From: Micrasema longulum
Taxonomy: Eukaryota > Arthropoda > Insecta > Trichoptera > Brachycentridae
Reading direction: 5' to 3'
DNA: 64,000 bases
Assembly (NCBI GenBank): GCA_022494885.1
Contig: JAGVSM010001191.1
Coordinates: 266,734 to 330,733, forward strand
In this document: piece by piece, positions 63,961 to 64,000 of the stretch
How the letters are laid out: the number at the start of each line of letters is the position of its first letter
Position numbering within the stretch: the stretch's first letter is position 1
The notes under the pieces: generated by a model
The model's database searches: none
Told to the model about the DNA's origin: nothing
The model's input: only the letters and a program-made list of their open reading frames with translations
Made by a program: the position numbers and the translations under genes

Positions 63961-64000
63961 TTCGTTATTTAGGGATAGTTAGCTAGATATTGCATCTTAG

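Noticed and set aside
1..64000. A gene cluster or novel defence-type system
   Set aside because: The genes are functionally unrelated and separated by long repeat-rich intervals; I see no operon-like or co-ordinated arrangement apart from the divergent TIM17 pair.

Overview
The window is AT-rich eukaryotic DNA from an insect. The case for an insect is direct: the minus strand near 37-39 kb encodes a complete two-exon eclosion hormone precursor, a neuropeptide known only from arthropods. The introns (GT-AG), AATAAA signals and several classes of arthropod-type transposon agree. I cannot fix the order from the sequence; the hormone resembles those of beetles and moths about equally to my eye. 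Only about 3 kb is coding. Most of the rest is introns, intergenic DNA and old transposable elements.

Layout. (1) 1-7.2 kb, plus strand: the last two coding exons of the MAGUK scaffold gene CASK (2625-2800 and 6430-6609), the introns around them and a 3' UTR holding a minisatellite; a 547-bp foldback lies just downstream. (2) 7.8-23 kb: no confident gene. It holds LINE fragments, SINEs, foldback MITEs and a roughly 120-bp satellite, plus one weak candidate secreted-peptide ORF at 17.1-17.4 kb (minus). (3) 23.1-25.6 kb, minus: a two-exon gene for a small secreted protein with a His/Lys-rich tail, not recognised. (4) 26-37 kb: repeats. (5) 37.1-38.9 kb, minus: eclosion hormone. (6) 39-53 kb: repeats, including a SINE split by a terminal-inverted-repeat element, a 950-bp pogo-like element and an isolated CpG-rich patch at 46.8 kb. 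(7) 53.3-61.6 kb, minus: a seven-coding-exon gene for a 365-residue coiled-coil protein whose introns are all phase 0. (8) 61.6-64 kb: a shared promoter region and, divergently on plus, the first coding exon of TIM17, which runs off the window.

The genes have no obvious common pathway: a synaptic/epithelial scaffold (CASK), an ecdysis neuropeptide (eclosion hormone), an orphan secreted protein, an orphan coiled-coil protein and a mitochondrial import subunit. The strongest recurring signal is in the repeats. Several unrelated LINE 3' ends carry a short GC stem-loop just before an A-rich simple repeat. One tRNA-headed SINE family falls into two subfamilies, one with a shared extension upstream of the tRNA-like head. 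A foldback MITE family recurs at about a dozen places. All family names and alignments here were made by eye; no search was run.
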